The notes under the pieces are model-generated. The model was not told the origin of the DNA, made no database searches, and was given only the letters and a program-made list of their open reading frames with translations. A stretch of DNA of 64,000 bases, from contig JAMKCH010049397.1 in NCBI GenBank assembly GCA_023653785.1, positions 22,300 to 86,299 on the forward strand, given 5' to 3'. Positions 1 through 12,815 of the stretch are shown here, piece after piece. Positions within the stretch are counted from its first letter, which is position 1; the number at the start of each line of letters is the position of its first letter. This DNA comes from Ophioderma brevispina (lineage: Eukaryota > Echinodermata > Ophiuroidea > Amphilepidida > Ophiodermatidae). The translations under genes were made by a program, and so were the position numbers.

Positions 1-3000
1 GGAATGAGGCCTCATAAGTATTTTGCGCGTTACGTCATTAAAAAAAGACTCGTTCTAAATCGGAGAGGTGGGTAAACACCTGAGTCTTTTCAGCCGAGTT
101 TTTCTGATGAACAATAGCGCACCTAGGGGGGAGAAACCCCATCCCATACCTCCCCCCCCCACAACCCTCTTCCCTGGGCGATTTATGACATGAGGCCCTT
201 CGGTGAACCTACGGACTTACCTCTGAGCAAACACGACACTAAGTCTGAGAGAATAGAGAGTAGAACCCCCCGGGAGCACCACACCAAGATAGCCTGGTCA
301 CCCCCACCCTTCCACCAAACAAAACTCCTTTCCCCCCACTGGATACATTCCTCACTTTCCCCGAAAGTCACAAGACTTCCCCCAACTGGATCACAACGCC
401 GTGACCATTGCCACCTAACGGAAATTTGTTCGAGAGATAACACAGTAAAAATTATCTCTACGTTGCCTTGTCAGACTCTGATACTCGCACATGAAAGAAA
501 AAGAAGAATTTAGAACCCCTGATTTAAAGTAATAAATAATTTATATAAGATAACAATAGGTCCGTCACTCCAGATGGAAAAGGAAACTGAAGTGTTTATC
601 TACCATGCACACCAGGGCAGTAATGGGAATATCTTTAGACTCAATGTTTGCTGAATAGCGTATATATGGTCCAATGATATTGGGGGAAATACATTAAAAG
701 TGACACATGCCTTTCCCTAAAAATGATCTTTTCCCTCCGCAACAACTCCCCACATTCCCTAAACTTCAATCACCAATACCTCACTCTAGCTGGCACAGCC
801 ACCTCGCGTCCACCGCCCCCACTAACTCTGTCCCCAAGGTATGTGAAATCCTTCACCGATTCCACCTCAACACAACTTTTCCTCCTGTCCAATCACCCTC
901 TAGCACCCTTCTGAATTACACACATAAAAATTTTATTGGCCAAAATTGGTCCCTCTCTTCATCTTGGGCATTCCTGTGGATCACGTTCCCCAAGTCTCAA
1001 CACCACACTGAATTTGCTTTACTCTTCCCACCACACGGACAAGCAAGATGCAGTATTAAAAAAGCAAAAATATTATGAGAAGTCACCTAATATTACACAG
1101 ACAACTTTGGTGTGGGTAGACAATTTCCATCTGAATTAAATGCTTAAATTGAGAGGACTGAAGATTTGAGTGTTCCAGGAGGATTTGCATATAAATAAAA
1201 AAATACTCAAATGGCGCACTGTTTCATATTCACTGTTAATTCAATATTTAGGGGAGGTTTTAAAGTAGTTTCATGATAAAAACATATTAGTCTGATCAAA
1301 TATATATTATTTAGTCGATGAATTAAAACATAGTTATGATGGCGCCAAGTTACGCTGCTGACTCAAACTTTTGTTCGATAAGGAATTAGTAATTATCAAG
1401 TGTCTTAGACGGAGCTATAATAATTATAAAACTAAACTAATAACGAGACGCTGAAAATTCTTGCAAGATAAGGCAAATCCTATTAGGTTTTGCACCTTTC
1501 ATATTTTTTTTGAATTTGAGTGAGATTGAGCGCTTTAGGAAACAAAAGGCCATTGTAACATCAGTGTAATTTTTGTTTCCAATTTGAACATGTAACAATG
1601 CTAGCGAAAGCTACAAAAAATTGGGGTTTGTGTTTCCAATACATTAGTATCGATTAGAATTAAAGTTTCACAAATATAATGATGATGCCAACTGCATTTC
1701 TTACACCAAAATTGCTAGTGCTTTAAAATGCTTTAAAAAACATAACATAAAAAGCGGGTATTTGTTGTGTATCTCCTAACTTAGCTTTTCCTATAGTATG
1801 TGACTTTCTTCAGATTGCGGTGGAACAGCTGTATAGTATACAAACGTTTTAAAATTGCCGCTGCGTTGATTATTTAGCAGCGCCAATAGCAAATTCAAAT
1901 CGCCTATAATACCGTATTTACACAAATGAGGTTTTGTTTGCACAAATCAAATCGGACAGAAACGTAAAGGGGCTTACGGGACCACAGCCTCCCCCCCCAC
2001 TTACTCAAAAAGTTGAGAGTTTCCATATCATCTGAACCGGTTAACATTAGTAATCCAGGTGTGCCAAATCTTACGTGCAAATTCGGTATTGTCAGTAAGA
2101 AATTCGCGATTGTATTTTGTAAAACGGACAGAAAGTTATAGCACAGTGGCCTATGGGACCGTGGGAAACGAGATTTGTTAACACAAAACCGCAAAGTCGG
2201 GATCAGCTAAAAAATTGTGCATAATTTTCTCAAGGATAATCCTAGTGAACAATTAATAAACAAAAGGTGCTAGAATCACGAAATGCACCTTTAACTTGTT
2301 AGGAAATATGACATAAATTGCGTTTTTTCATATTTGTTAAAAGTAATCAGACGGAAAGATCAACATTTTTTAAGCAAAGCAGCGCCATGCTTTTACAAAT
2401 TAAAGAAAAGAAATAAAAATTAAATGGCCTTCCTTTGTGAATCGTACACTGTGTTTTATATGTTTTTATAAATTTAAAACATACAATTCTATTACTTCAA
2501 CTAAATGGGATAACATTCAGTTTATGCGATGTCGTCGGGTTTTCTTCCCGTCTTAAAATACAATAACTTCGACTCGGTTTTACACACGTCCCTTTTTTAT
2601 ATCCAAAGCGCCTTTCTGCATTAAGCTATTATCTGAGCATTTATGGCAGATTTACCATTCAATTCGAATGTAGTATTAGAGTCCGATGCATTACATTGCA
2701 TTACATATTAGGCATGTGAATTATATTAACTGGGAAGAAGGTGTGTTCTTTACTATCACATTTTCACTACGTTCTTATTCGAATCCTTCATTTCATCAGT
2801 TGAAACTTTGCGTTTATTGGGTGTCCACATCACCCTCCGTAGGCTAGGGGCCAAAGGTTAGCGCACCCTGAGGCGTACATTATTTTTTTCCGAGATTAAC
2901 AGGTTAAAACTAAAAATCTTACGTGGGTTATCACGTCTCGTATGTGCAACATCTCTTGGAAAAAATAATTAATGTCATCTCAAATTCCCTTGAATATCAG

Positions 3001-3506
3001 TGACCAACGAATGTACACCATGCACAATGATTCATTGTACTCAAAAATAAGTCGTATGATGAGGTACATCTGCAAGAGAACAAAACTTCAGAATTTTGTT
3101 TTTAAATCTGGAAACTGCATCTGGATGTATCTACTCCAGCTGCGTGCTACTGGGGATATATCATAGTGTTAACTCCGGACTAACAAGATTTTGTTCTATG
3201 TCAAATGACCATTTAGGAAAAGTCAAAGAATAATAAAACAAAATATGCAAATAAATATTCAATTTTTCCTATATTATACTGGCATCGTCGCCGAAATGCA
3301 GACCAAAGTAAGTGACTTTCTGAACAAAATGAGTTATTGGTATGATTTGAAGCATGATGGTGGTTTATACGCTTTTACTAGATTAAAAAATAGTTAATGC
3401 TTAAAAAATATTCTTATCAAAAGAAGATAACGTATGTGCAATTCCTTTTTTTTTTTCATGTAATGAAGACCACTTACGTTTGTTTGCGTCATTGTTTTTT
3501 TTTATT
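1..3506. other. Gene-free region, C-rich at the left end
   Basis: No supported gene. Bases 1-500 are unusually rich in C runs. The overlapping frames there are short, lack domain-like composition and exist on both strands. From about 530 the sequence is AT-rich without a recognisable repeat. The frames at 707-1078 and 1904-2194 show no motif and no coding-like composition. Confidence 0.6.
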
Positions 3507-3563
3507 GTTTCAGTGCAAGACCAACGTAAGTGCTGCACTGACGTTGGTCTTGCATTAAATGAA
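3507..3563. other. Strong hairpin, precursor-RNA-like
   Basis: A perfect 14-bp stem (TGCAAGACCAACGT at 3514-3527, complement at 3541-3554) encloses a 13-base loop. An outer TTTCA/TGAAA pairing extends it across a short bulge to about 57 nt. Variants of GACCAACGTAAGTG recur nearby, at about 3301 and, inverted, near 3469. It could therefore be the core of a small inverted-repeat element rather than an RNA gene. No promoter is visible and expression is unknown. Confidence 0.5.
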
Positions 3564-4828
3564 AATACTGACTTCACATACGTTCCCTTCTTGTAAATAA
3601 ATATTTAATTCCGTTTATCTACGAGAAATTATTTCATTTTTTAATCATTCAAATACATTCCCTATTATATTAATACCTGTTATAATTCCGGACCCACCCC
3701 AGCGATAAAGCCAATGGAAAAAAAATTGACACAGTGAAAGGGCCACGTCCAACACAATATTTCAATACAACTCCCAATCATTTTTTAATTAATAGAAGGA
3801 AACTGGGTGAAATATGTATTTGTAAATTGCCACATGTGTGTATATGTATGTAAAAACGAATTGAAACGAAGAGTTGTAGGTTAAACGTCACTCTGTAAAA
3901 ATAAACTGTTTGGAATGCAGGGTTTGAATATGGCTTGTGATTGTAATTGTGTTTCTTTGTCAAAACCAATTAAAAAGAATCGTTTGGTGTTGCTACCAAA
4001 CCTAGAAATAACGTACACTTTTTATTTCAAGTATCTTTGTGTAATTTTTCATATCTTCCAATTACTATGGGTTACTTTGGGGGACCACGCTTGTTATTGT
4101 TGTGTCCAATCAGGCACACACCCAGGGGTTTTGCCGGGGGGGGACAACCAGACGTCGTTCCAAAAACCTAGGTTTGTTGTAAACTGGGGTTTGCGTACAA
4201 AACACCTTTGAAGGTTTGTATTTAGGCAAAAATAAATAGTTTTGTAATTATGTACACAATTATACGAAATATCGGTTCATTTGAAATTTAAAAAGGTAAA
4301 CGTTGTAGAGCAATTAAAGTGATTTATTGGTATGAATCTATTGGCACATATATAATGAAATATCCCTAAATAAAACGTACCAAGATGTTTTTCATGGACA
4401 TTGGAGTATTCCTGCGAAGAAATCCAGATTTTATTCCGACAAAATGTACACAACTGTACAGGAATCATGGAAGCTGCCATGTTTATTCCCTGTGGTATAT
4501 TAACAACGCCGCATTCCTACCGAAACAGAAGCCAGCGAAAATATATCAGTGACGTCAGAAGTTGCATAAGCCTTCGTCCTTGTGAAACTCGTTTGAGCAC
4601 ACAACGGATAGGAGCGAAGTTCGGTTATAAATTTTTATTGCAAAAAAAACTACACATTTCAAAACTCAGTGATTTGAGGAAAAAATGGAAAATTTAATGG
4701 ATTTTGTATTTTTGATAATAAAAATTTTTGTTAACAAGTTTTAGTTGGGCCTAAGGCACTAACAATCAAAGAAAACGTGGACTTTTAAAAGGAGCGCGCT
4801 AAACTATTTATAGTTTTATCGCAATCGC

Positions 4829-5193
4829 ACTGTAAACCACTGATCTTTACAATGAATTGGCTGCACAACAGTAATTGTATATTAGATGAATGGAGCAACG
4901 GGCGGACATCTGGGTCTACCGAACACAATAGTATTCCATTACAGAAGTGTATCCCGGGTGCACGTATTAGAGACATGCCAATCACATACGCGCAAAAACA
5001 ATGAGCTCAATGAATTGGCTTGACTCTGTCGTCTGTTATGTTTTCTCGCTTATCCACTTCTCAATGGGAAAAAATTTGGATAAATGACGCTCGAACCACC
5101 TGCGTGGTCCTCTTTTGGATGACCGATATGGCCGTCAGTGCCTCAATTACGAAACCCAAGTTTCCAATCCATTATATAAAGATCAGTGTTCGA
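4829..5193. repeat. Foldback element in copy A
   Basis: The left arm (about 4829-4863, CACTGATCT...CAATGAATTGG) is the inverse of the right arm (about 5158-5193, CCAATCC...ATCAGTGTTCG). The interior includes a segment with GGATGACCGATATGGCC. The same structure lies at 12441-12815 in copy B, and a half copy lies inverted at 60062-60262. No transposase is visible, so it is a non-autonomous foldback or MITE-like element of unknown superfamily. Confidence 0.6.
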
Positions 5194-5680
5194 AATCAGT
5201 GGCGTAAATTTATTTTTACATAAACAAACCGGTTTCAAATTGCTTGTATTGATAGTATTAATCATTTTAATACTTAATTAATTATTTAAAAAACTAATTT
5301 TCTCAAGAATCCCAGGCTCATTTTATAAAAATTAGGCAAGATGTATGCCCGTTTTTTATTAATTTATATATTTTAAAGGGAAAAAGTTAAACTCAGCTGT
5401 GTTTTTAATTTCAGTGTTGAAAAGTAAAACGCAATAGTCTTTCATACAGGCCAAGACTTGACTAACCCCCGATCTCATCTTTCAATTGGCTTGTGAAAGA
5501 CTAAAGATGGTTGTGGCAAAAGATAGAGTAACGTAAATACTAACATGGAGGCTTCCTTAAATCGTATATGATCGAAAGATAAGCATGGAAAATGGTTTGT
5601 TTTTTAGCAAGGCATAGTCCAATGACATGAAAACCATCTGGACGTCATATATGTGCCAATGATTCATACCAATAACACCT

Positions 5681-5715
5681 TTAACACTCGTCTAAAGAGC
5701 CATTTTTGTAAAAAA
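5681..5715 (+). repeat. Fragment of piggyBac-like TTAA element end (copy A)
   Basis: TTTAACACTCGTCTA followed by GAGCCATTTTTGTAA is a degraded version of the left end of the element at 31758-32813. The matching position in copy B (13306-13345) is nearly identical to that end. No right end is seen in copy A. Confidence 0.5.
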
Positions 5716-6730
5716 ACATCCCAAAAGATCAACATCTGTGCATTCAATGGGGGCTTGACCGTAATGTTTCCCTAGACTTCGGTAAGTAAAGAATTTAAGA
5801 CACTGCAAAATACCTTTTTTGATTTCATATGAGTCCAGCTTATTTGCACCGTTGTTATCCAAATGGAGTAGTAAGTATAGTCAGTAAGGAAATTTTAAAA
5901 TTTGACCATTTTTTTTATTTTTTTTACATTTATGATTTAATTTTGCTGTTTTAGCCTTATAAACTCCAACTTCGGCCACAGATAGTACAAACCATACCTT
6001 TTTGGAATACTATGATTAACCTATTAATTGGTATACTTTTAACATGATTTGGTCAATTTCAAAATTTGACCCTGTTAGGGACCTTGAACTCCCGAATAAC
6101 CTTTCACCACCCCTTATGATAACTCACTTTTTGGGTAAAGTTGACACTCATACCTACCAAACTCAGTTGAATTGAAATCAGCTTCTTTAAATTTTTTCAC
6201 AGAAAACTTATTTTAGAGTTACTATACTTACTGTACCAACATTTAACACAACAATACATTTCTTTGTTTTTACCTACCTTAATATTACCTTATTTTAAAA
6301 TATTACGTATTTTAACCAAAATCATTTTTTTATATAGCACATATTGACAGAGAGGGCGCTAGATGGTTAATCTAAACACCTCTCAGCTCAATCATTTCTA
6401 TAGAAAACAACAAATCAATGATTAGTGGAATTATGAGAGTTCATGTCTGCTTTTCAAAGGAAAATATGCCAAGGAGAATTGTAGGTACACAATAGGTGGC
6501 AGTGATTGATGTCATAACCATCATTATTATAGTTTATCGCAGTTTCACACAATGTGAAACGTCAGACAGAATTATTGCCAAAAGGAAGTGATTGTAGTAT
6601 GAGCATTATAAATCAGTTTTAGTTTGGATTTTTTTCCTAAATTGTTGGTGAGAAATCTGAAAAGGAGCGTTTCTTAGCAAACATTGCGAATGTAAGTACC
6701 TAATGAATATTGCCTTGCCAACTTGTGTGT

Positions 6731-7790
6731 GTGACTCTCCAAGGCTTTTGACAGTGTCAACAGGGAGTTGGTAGGTAATGAGGCAATATTCTTAAACTAT
6801 GTGTTCCAGACGAGACTGTCCAAAGCAATCTTGCCATTATGTGTGTAACCCATCCTTCTCTTGGGCAGACCAGGGATGACCTACAAAGGAGTTCGTAACA
6901 ACTATTGGAAACTCAATGAGATTACTCCTGCGCCTTATCTCTTGGAGTCGATCGGATTACATGACGGGACACAATTGACATCATAAATGACAAGGGTCTC
7001 ACCATCAAACCGAAGTGTTCTCTATAGCTATGCAGATGATCTAGCTCTAACGTCTCCATCTCCATGATTTAGTTGACATGGTTGATGGCCATTTCAACAT
7101 CAGTCAAACATCAAGTCAACAGTCGATCATGTATGGTGCACAAGATATGAACATAACTGAGAATGATGAAGGGCAAAGTAGTCCTACATTCTAAATGCCA
7201 AAAAGACAGTATGACCATCAACGAGGAAGATAAAGAGGTCAGGGGACTTTAAGTACATGGGGTCCTCTGTGACGACAGCAAGAAAACAATAAAGGCTTGC
7301 AATAATCTACACCACTTATGGCAATTTCGTATCTCCAATTCAACCAAGCTTGAAGTTCTTTAGAGGCTGTTTGTAGAGAGTATTTCTGTGATATGGATTG
7401 AAACCTGGACCATGAAGAAAGGGTTACAGGAAGACTGCACCAGGCGTCTGCTGACGAGTACAAAACATATTCTGGCGTGAGCAGATATCCAAACAGCATG
7501 AGATTATGAGGATATAATCAATCTCATCTTTGTGCCCCAACGCCCAAGCTGAATTGCCTGTCACTGCAGTCTTTGTGATTGATCAAGTAGTTTCAGACAT
7601 CACATGTTGGAGGTTACAGTGCCCCAGCAGAGGTCGCCCGCCGACCCCCCTTTAACTACATTCATGTGATTGCTCGAGACATCTCCAGCAATTACATATG
7701 ACATCCCCAACTTAAGGATGGATAGGACATTTGGCGCTGTTTGAGCATGAGTGAACAGCACTCGGATGCGCCAACTAGTAGATAAATAGC
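6731..7790 (+). pseudogene. Non-LTR retrotransposon (LINE) reverse transcriptase, 3' part, copy A
   Basis: Broken coding sequence for the C-terminal half of a LINE reverse transcriptase. It starts with a frame reading SKAFDSVNR, the usual palm-domain start. It passes through IINDKGLTIKP-like and LHHLWQFRISNSTKLE-type stretches and ends near MDRTFGAV before a TAGATA-type tail. Many one-base insertions and deletions shift the frame, so no single frame runs more than about 80 codons. The better-preserved partner is at 14006-14996. The GSETWT-type C-terminal region is typical of endonuclease-bearing LINEs, but the clade cannot be fixed by eye. No 5' half or ORF1 is present, as expected for a 5'-truncated insertion. 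Confidence 0.8.
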
Positions 7791-9166
7791 AGAGGTTTAT
7801 ATAGCGCCTTATGCATTGGCCTCTAAGCGCTTGCACAATGGTCGATGATCAATGTGGCCCAAACCATACATAAAACCATTGTAGCATCATTCAAGGGATT
7901 GCAGAGAAAGATCGGGATCAGCGCTGTCCCCTAGTAGTCGCTGGACATGGCCTTTATGCTGTGTGTTTGGAGTCCCATATGTGGGCTAAGGGAAAACCAG
8001 GTGTAAATTCATCATAAATTATTACGAACTAAATGTTGTGCCCGCAATTAAAAACACGGCACATTTTCTAAAAATATATAAAATGTCCACTCAATTTCAT
8101 TTCCCCAATATCAGTGCTAGTGATACACAGTAGAACTTCAGCAAACAATGGAGTTAAAGATATTCAATCACCGGCCCGGTATGCGGTTTGTAGAAAAACA
8201 CTTCAAAGTCCCTTTCATCTGGGGGCAGGACCATGTTTCTTGTCGTGAGCTGAAGAGATTTCGCTGTTACGCTCTCCAATATAGACTGAGTACTTTCGGA
8301 CAAAATACTTACTACAATCTTTCACCAAATTAAATAAATATGAGCTTCTATAGTTGCGTGTTTTCAATTAACTTTGGCAATGTTTTTCATCATTTATTCG
8401 AAAAGGAAGATAACTTGAACAAACATCATAAGAGGAAGGTTGTGGGCAAAGCTTTTGACCTAACAACTTTGTGCAAAACAAACTCCGAACTTACTGTTTA
8501 ACTTCATTCGATCAGTTACCGCGTTTCAAGAAGAAAATTAGTGTCAACGACATACTATTAGAATATTACATGGTTAGTATTGTGAGAGAGGACGGGTATT
8601 TGTCAATCAACAGAATCGTTGAAGTGGTAATGGTAACACATGCTATAACAAGGCCTAACATAACCGGCCATTGTAATATCTTTGCTCATGGTTTGCTGAT
8701 TCTTCCATATCCATGGCTCTGATATGGAAAAAAGAAATTGATTTTTTTTGGTGATGGTGAATTTTATATATTTTAAGAAAAACATGTGCAGCAGTTTTAT
8801 GTGCGGGAACAGAAGTTATGTGATCGTAATTAATGTATTAGAATTTACACTTATTGGTTTCCCTTAGCCCACAGATGGGGACTACAGGAATTTGTTATAC
8901 AGTGGTTATTTCGTCCAACGTCCAAAGGTCTGATCAGCAAACCATACTCGAGATAACCATCGCAGCCGGGACCAGCTTCCCAAATATCGCTATGGGTTTT
9001 TTTTTTTGTTTGCTAAATCGAGACAACCCAAGCGGTTAATTTCTTTCCCAGGGGAAATTACAAGAGAGCTGAATCTCACAGGGCTCGAACGCACCGCCTA
9101 TCCGCATGGATGAGCATACACTGGCAGTCGAGCGCTTACACTGGATTGAGCTATCTTGTCCGCTTA
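7791..9166 (-). mobile_element. tRNA-derived SINE, copy A, split by a 1-kb element
   Basis: On the minus strand a tRNA-like head lies at about 9166-9060: an A-box-like GATAGCTCAATCCAG and a B-box-like GCGTTCGAGCCC. The body runs to lower coordinates and ends in GCGCTATATAAACCTCTGC plus a CTAT-type tail at about 7790. The tail adjoins the 3' tail of the plus-strand LINE. A TIR element (7937-8932) interrupts it; the uninterrupted version is at 15000-15352. Confidence 0.65.
7937..8932. mobile_element. Non-autonomous TIR element nested in the copy A SINE
   Basis: The two ends are inverted copies over about 70 bp. The best-conserved part is TGTGGGCTAAGGGAAA (about 7980-7996) against its complement at about 8862-8877, and the outermost bases are GTCGCTGGAC and GTCCAACGTC. 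The corresponding site in copy B (near 15146, CCCCTATCAGCAAAC) is empty, which shows that this is an insertion. No transposase is visible. The frames inside (8148-8333, 8471-8722) have no recognisable domain. The target duplication is unclear, at most a CTA/CTG-like triplet. Confidence 0.75.
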
Positions 9167-9954
9167 CATAACATAAAGAATACGGAGTTAGAATTATTGA
9201 AGGCTTTGTATTGTCATTACTGAAAAACAATTAAACCAGTGGGAAAAATATACAGGTATTTTTTCATACTACAAGAAGTTCATCTTTTATTTTTTTTCTC
9301 GAATTCTTGATTTTTCGTCGCCTTTTTAATATTTATTTCATTGAATCGTATCTTATATATGCCCATACCTTGGTACAAGTTGCACCAAAACGTTTCTGAC
9401 ATTGTTAATGGATTCAATATATTTTATTGGGAGTTTGGTAGTTTGTTCGAGATCCTGCTTGGGTGATCCAATTAAGAGTTGAACGTTAGCCGGCCCCATC
9501 ATAAGACCTATTTTTTCTTTTTGCTTTCAAAACAATGATGGAATCTCCGCAGCCCCATGTAAATAGACATTGAATGACTGGAGTGGCATATGCAACGTAG
9601 TAATACACGTGTAAAAAAAAACTCCCCAAACGTGGTCCGTACGCAAAGATATACGGCTATTTGCTGGATTTGGTCTGATGACATATTGTGAAATAAACGT
9701 CATTTTTGAGACAGAAGATTTGCTGAGATGGCATTAAAAAAGGAAATAGTTTATCTCGCACATAATCATCTACCCTAAGTGACAAATCCGCTCAACATGG
9801 TTGCTAAAGGCGCCGTGCGGAAGACATCAGAAGCACATACCAAATATCACTGTAGCAAAACATTATGGGAAAAAGTCAAATTCAGAAGTAGAGGAAACAG
9901 GAAAAAAAAAAAAAAAAAAAAACACTCCGTGACTCATTCAGGGGAGTCTGTACC

Positions 9955-10055
9955 CTTTTGCACCCTTACAGCCACCAAGAATAAGCCCTTACTGGGAAGT
10001 CGAAGAAGTCGAACTCAAGACCTCGGTAATATAAGGACGAGCGAGGACCCAATGA
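9955..10055 (-). repeat. Second tRNA-like (SINE-like) segment, copy A
   Basis: On the minus strand, GGTCTTGAGTTCGAC resembles a pol III B box, preceded by a CCTCGCTCGTC stretch in the A-box position. The better version is at 16130-16225. An A-run of about 20 lies at 9902-9921, and a GAAA microsatellite ends the copy at about 10735-10758. It could be a second SINE family or a decayed tRNA pseudogene. Confidence 0.4.
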
Positions 10056-11164
10056 ATGAGGACCATTATAAACCCAAATGGTATTTGGAGGAAGTCTGTT
10101 TTTCAGAAGCAGAAGAAGGAAACCAGAGCAATACTTCTTTTAGCTGACCACCAACGGCTGCTCCAAGACATGGAGTCAATCAGAAGGGATGATGTCCGAA
10201 AAAGAAATTGACGTTCTTGGGGAAAACCTGAGAAAGGCGAGCATGGATGGAAATCCGACTTCCCCTATAGCGACGCCCTGCGGGGAGTGTAAAGCCAGGG
10301 TTAACCGCTTCGCAACGTTCCCGGGGTAAAGAAACTGAGTGTCCCCCGCGAGACGTGCCTAGCTACATAGCAACATGTAGGAAATAATCGTGACCTTGTA
10401 GACGCGGCCATTTGGGTACAGTGGCTGAAACAAAATGATGAGTGTACAATGCTCAATGAAGAACACATAGACAGATGGGTGGTTAGGCCCATCAGTCATT
10501 ACGGACACTTCTTATATGACACAGCACATTGTTCTCACAAAAAAATTTTGTTGGCCTCTTATTAACGGTTGTACTGAAGCCTTTCGAGCCATGTGGTAAA
10601 TGCGGGCCGAATTATGTGGTCTTTAAACCAACTTTGTATTAAATAGATTTTGCAGATACCTTGTCAAAACGGGAAACTTTAACTCACTTAGTCTGTTTCA
10701 GGAATAGGATAAAGAGTTACAGTTAAACGAAGGAAGAAGAAAGAAAGAAAGAAAGAATTCGCCTTTTAGACTTGAGGGTCACATTACTATTCATCCAATG
10801 TTCTATTTTGGAAATATGAAGTAAACTGTGACATATGTCATTTTTAAATTGCCTACATGTGTGTTTATGTATATATGTAAAAACGAAATGAAAACGAAGA
10901 GTTGAAAGTTTAAAACGTCACTCTGTAGAAACAACTCTTTTTTGAATGCAGAGGTTTGACATATGGCTTGTGTAATTGTGTTTCTTCTTTTTTTTTTTTT
11001 TTTTCAAAACCGTAATTAAAAAGAATCGTTTGGAGTTGCTACCGAACCTAGAATAAAGTACACTTTTTTTCAAGTATCTTTTTTGTAATTTTTCATATCT
11101 TCTCAAATTACGATGGCTTTACTTTTGGGGGACACGCTTATTACTTGTTTTGTCCAATAATGAA

Positions 11165-11318
11165 CACTGGTACCCATTTATACACCTGGGTGGAGTGGAG
11201 TAATTGAGGTAAAGCGCCTTACTCAATGGCACAACACGTTGGCCGCAGTGGGACTCGTACCCACGACCTTTAGAGTGCAGGACGAGCGCTCAATCCACCA
11301 GACCACACGTGCCCCCCA
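11165..11318 (-). mobile_element. tRNA-derived SINE, only in copy B
   Basis: Read on the minus strand, the head has an A box in TGGTCTGGTGGATTGAG (about 11292-11308) and a B box in GGGTACGAGTCCC (11250-11262). A body follows containing AGTAAGGCGCTTTACC, CTCCACTCCACCCAGG and AAATGGGTACC. This arrangement is that of tRNA-related SINEs common in marine invertebrates. Copy A has only a short unrelated stretch at the same place (about 4108-4155), so the insertion distinguishes the copies. Confidence 0.8.
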
Positions 11319-11432
11319 AACCTAAGGTTTGTTGTAAACTGAGGGTTTTGCGTACAAACCCGAAGCCTTTGAAACAATACCCTGTCTTTTGTTTTGTTTT
11401 TAAATAACAGGACAAGATTTTGATTCACATTT

Positions 11433-11788
11433 CGTCGCTGGGCGGGAAAAACCTCATATGTAACTTCAGAGGTCAAATGCAAAACCTCATATGTAAAAAG
11501 TGGGCCCCATTGCTAAACCTCATATGTGCATTTTGGTCACATCGGGTTCTAGCTTGAATTTCATGGCAAATATGATGCACTTTATTTCAGAATCTGGAGT
11601 AAATAATTACCTAAATATATTTAGAAAGGAAAACCTTTCTAGCGCATGGAATTACCGCAAATTATTCAGTTTTGGTGTCTCTCGAAAATGTTACATATGA
11701 GGTTTTGTCATGTAACCGTTTTTACTACATGTGAGGTTTTGCTTTTAAAGGTCAAATGCACATATGAGGTTTTTCCCGCCCAGCGACG
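11433..11788. mobile_element. 356-bp MITE with iterated CCTCATATGT motif, copy B only
   Basis: The TIR CGTCGCTGGGCGGGAAAAAC is found at both ends in inverse orientation, flanked by a 4-bp direct repeat ATTT (11429-11432 and 11789-11792). The interior contains at least six copies of AAACCTCATATGT or its complement, the same motif that ends each TIR. Copy A has an empty site. A second member with a 4-bp ATAT target duplication is at 52745-53131, inverted relative to this one. No coding capacity. Confidence 0.9.
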
Positions 11789-12440
11789 ATTTACAAAACC
11801 GTGGGTTTGTGATGTCACAAAGTCCAAGGTTTGTAATATTAGGCAAAAGTAATAGTTTTGTAATTATTGTACACAATTATACGAAACTATCGTTTAATTT
11901 AATATTTAAAAAGGTAGAAGTTGTAGAGCAATTAAAGCGATTTATTGGTATGAATCTATCGGCACATATATAATGAAATGTCCCTAAATAAAACGTAGGC
12001 CTACCATATGTTTTTCATGGCCATTGGAGTATTCCTTGCGAAAAAAAATCCAGATTTATTCCGACAAATGTACACAACTGTACAGCAATCATGGAAGCTA
12101 CCATGTTTATTCCCTGTGGTATAGTTACAACGCCGCATGCAATACCGAAACATAAGCCAGCGAAAATATATCACGTGACTTCAGCAAGTTTGCCATAAGC
12201 CTCATCCTTGTGAACTTCGTTGAGGACAGAAAGGATAGGAGCGAAGTTCGTTTAGAAATTTTTATTGCAAAAAACTACACTTTTTAAAACCTCAGTGATT
12301 TGAGAAGAATGTAAAGAGGGATGTTTTAGATATCATTTTGTGATTAACAAAGGTTTTAGTTGGACTAAACACTAACAATCCGTGAAAATTGGACATTTTA
12401 AAAGGGGTCGCGTAATATTTATAGTTTTATCGCAGTCGCA

Positions 12441-12815
12441 CTGTAAACACTGATCTCCATACAATGGATTGGCTACACAACAGTAATTGTATATTAGATG
12501 AATGGAGCAACGGGCGGACACCTTGGTCTACCGAACACAATAGCATTCTAGAGACAGCTGTTTAACAGAAGTTGTATCCCGGGTGCACGTTTTAGAGACA
12601 TGCCATCCCATACGCGCAAATGCAATGAGTTCAATGAATTGGCTTGATTCTGTAGTTTGTTATGTCGCTTATCCACATTTCAATGGGAACAAATTTCGTA
12701 TAAATGACCGGCTCTTAACCACCTGCTCGGGCTCTTTTTGGATGACCAATATGGCCGTCAGTGCCTCAATTATGAAGCCCAGGTTTCCAATCAATTGTAT
12801 AGAGATAAGTGTTCG
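12441..12815. repeat. Foldback element in copy B
   Basis: Counterpart of 4829-5193. Left arm CACTGATCTCCATACAATGG (about 12449-12468); right arm CCAATCAATTGTATAGAGAT (about 12787-12806), roughly complementary. A half copy lies at 60062-60262. Confidence 0.6.

Larger units (their letters stand above)
3798..10825. repeat. Tandem segmental duplication, copy A
   Basis: This block is collinear with 10826-16998, and copy B begins where copy A ends. Matching landmarks include the ACATGTGTGT-rich left end, the foldback element, the LINE RT, the SINE, the tRNA-like segment and the right end around CCAATGTTCTATTTTG. Copy A is longer because it carries a roughly 1-kb TIR element at 7937-8932 and about 340 bp near 6020-6370 that copy B lacks. 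Differences between the copies are mostly one-base insertions or deletions. It may be a true tandem duplication or two haplotypes placed side by side by the assembler. Confidence 0.9.

Noticed and set aside
707..1078. 123-codon Pro/Ser/His-rich frame
   Set aside because: Composition follows the C-rich sequence; overlapping frames and no domain.
9779..10147. 122-codon frame in copy A
   Set aside because: Depends on an A run (Lys repeat) and is not preserved in copy B.
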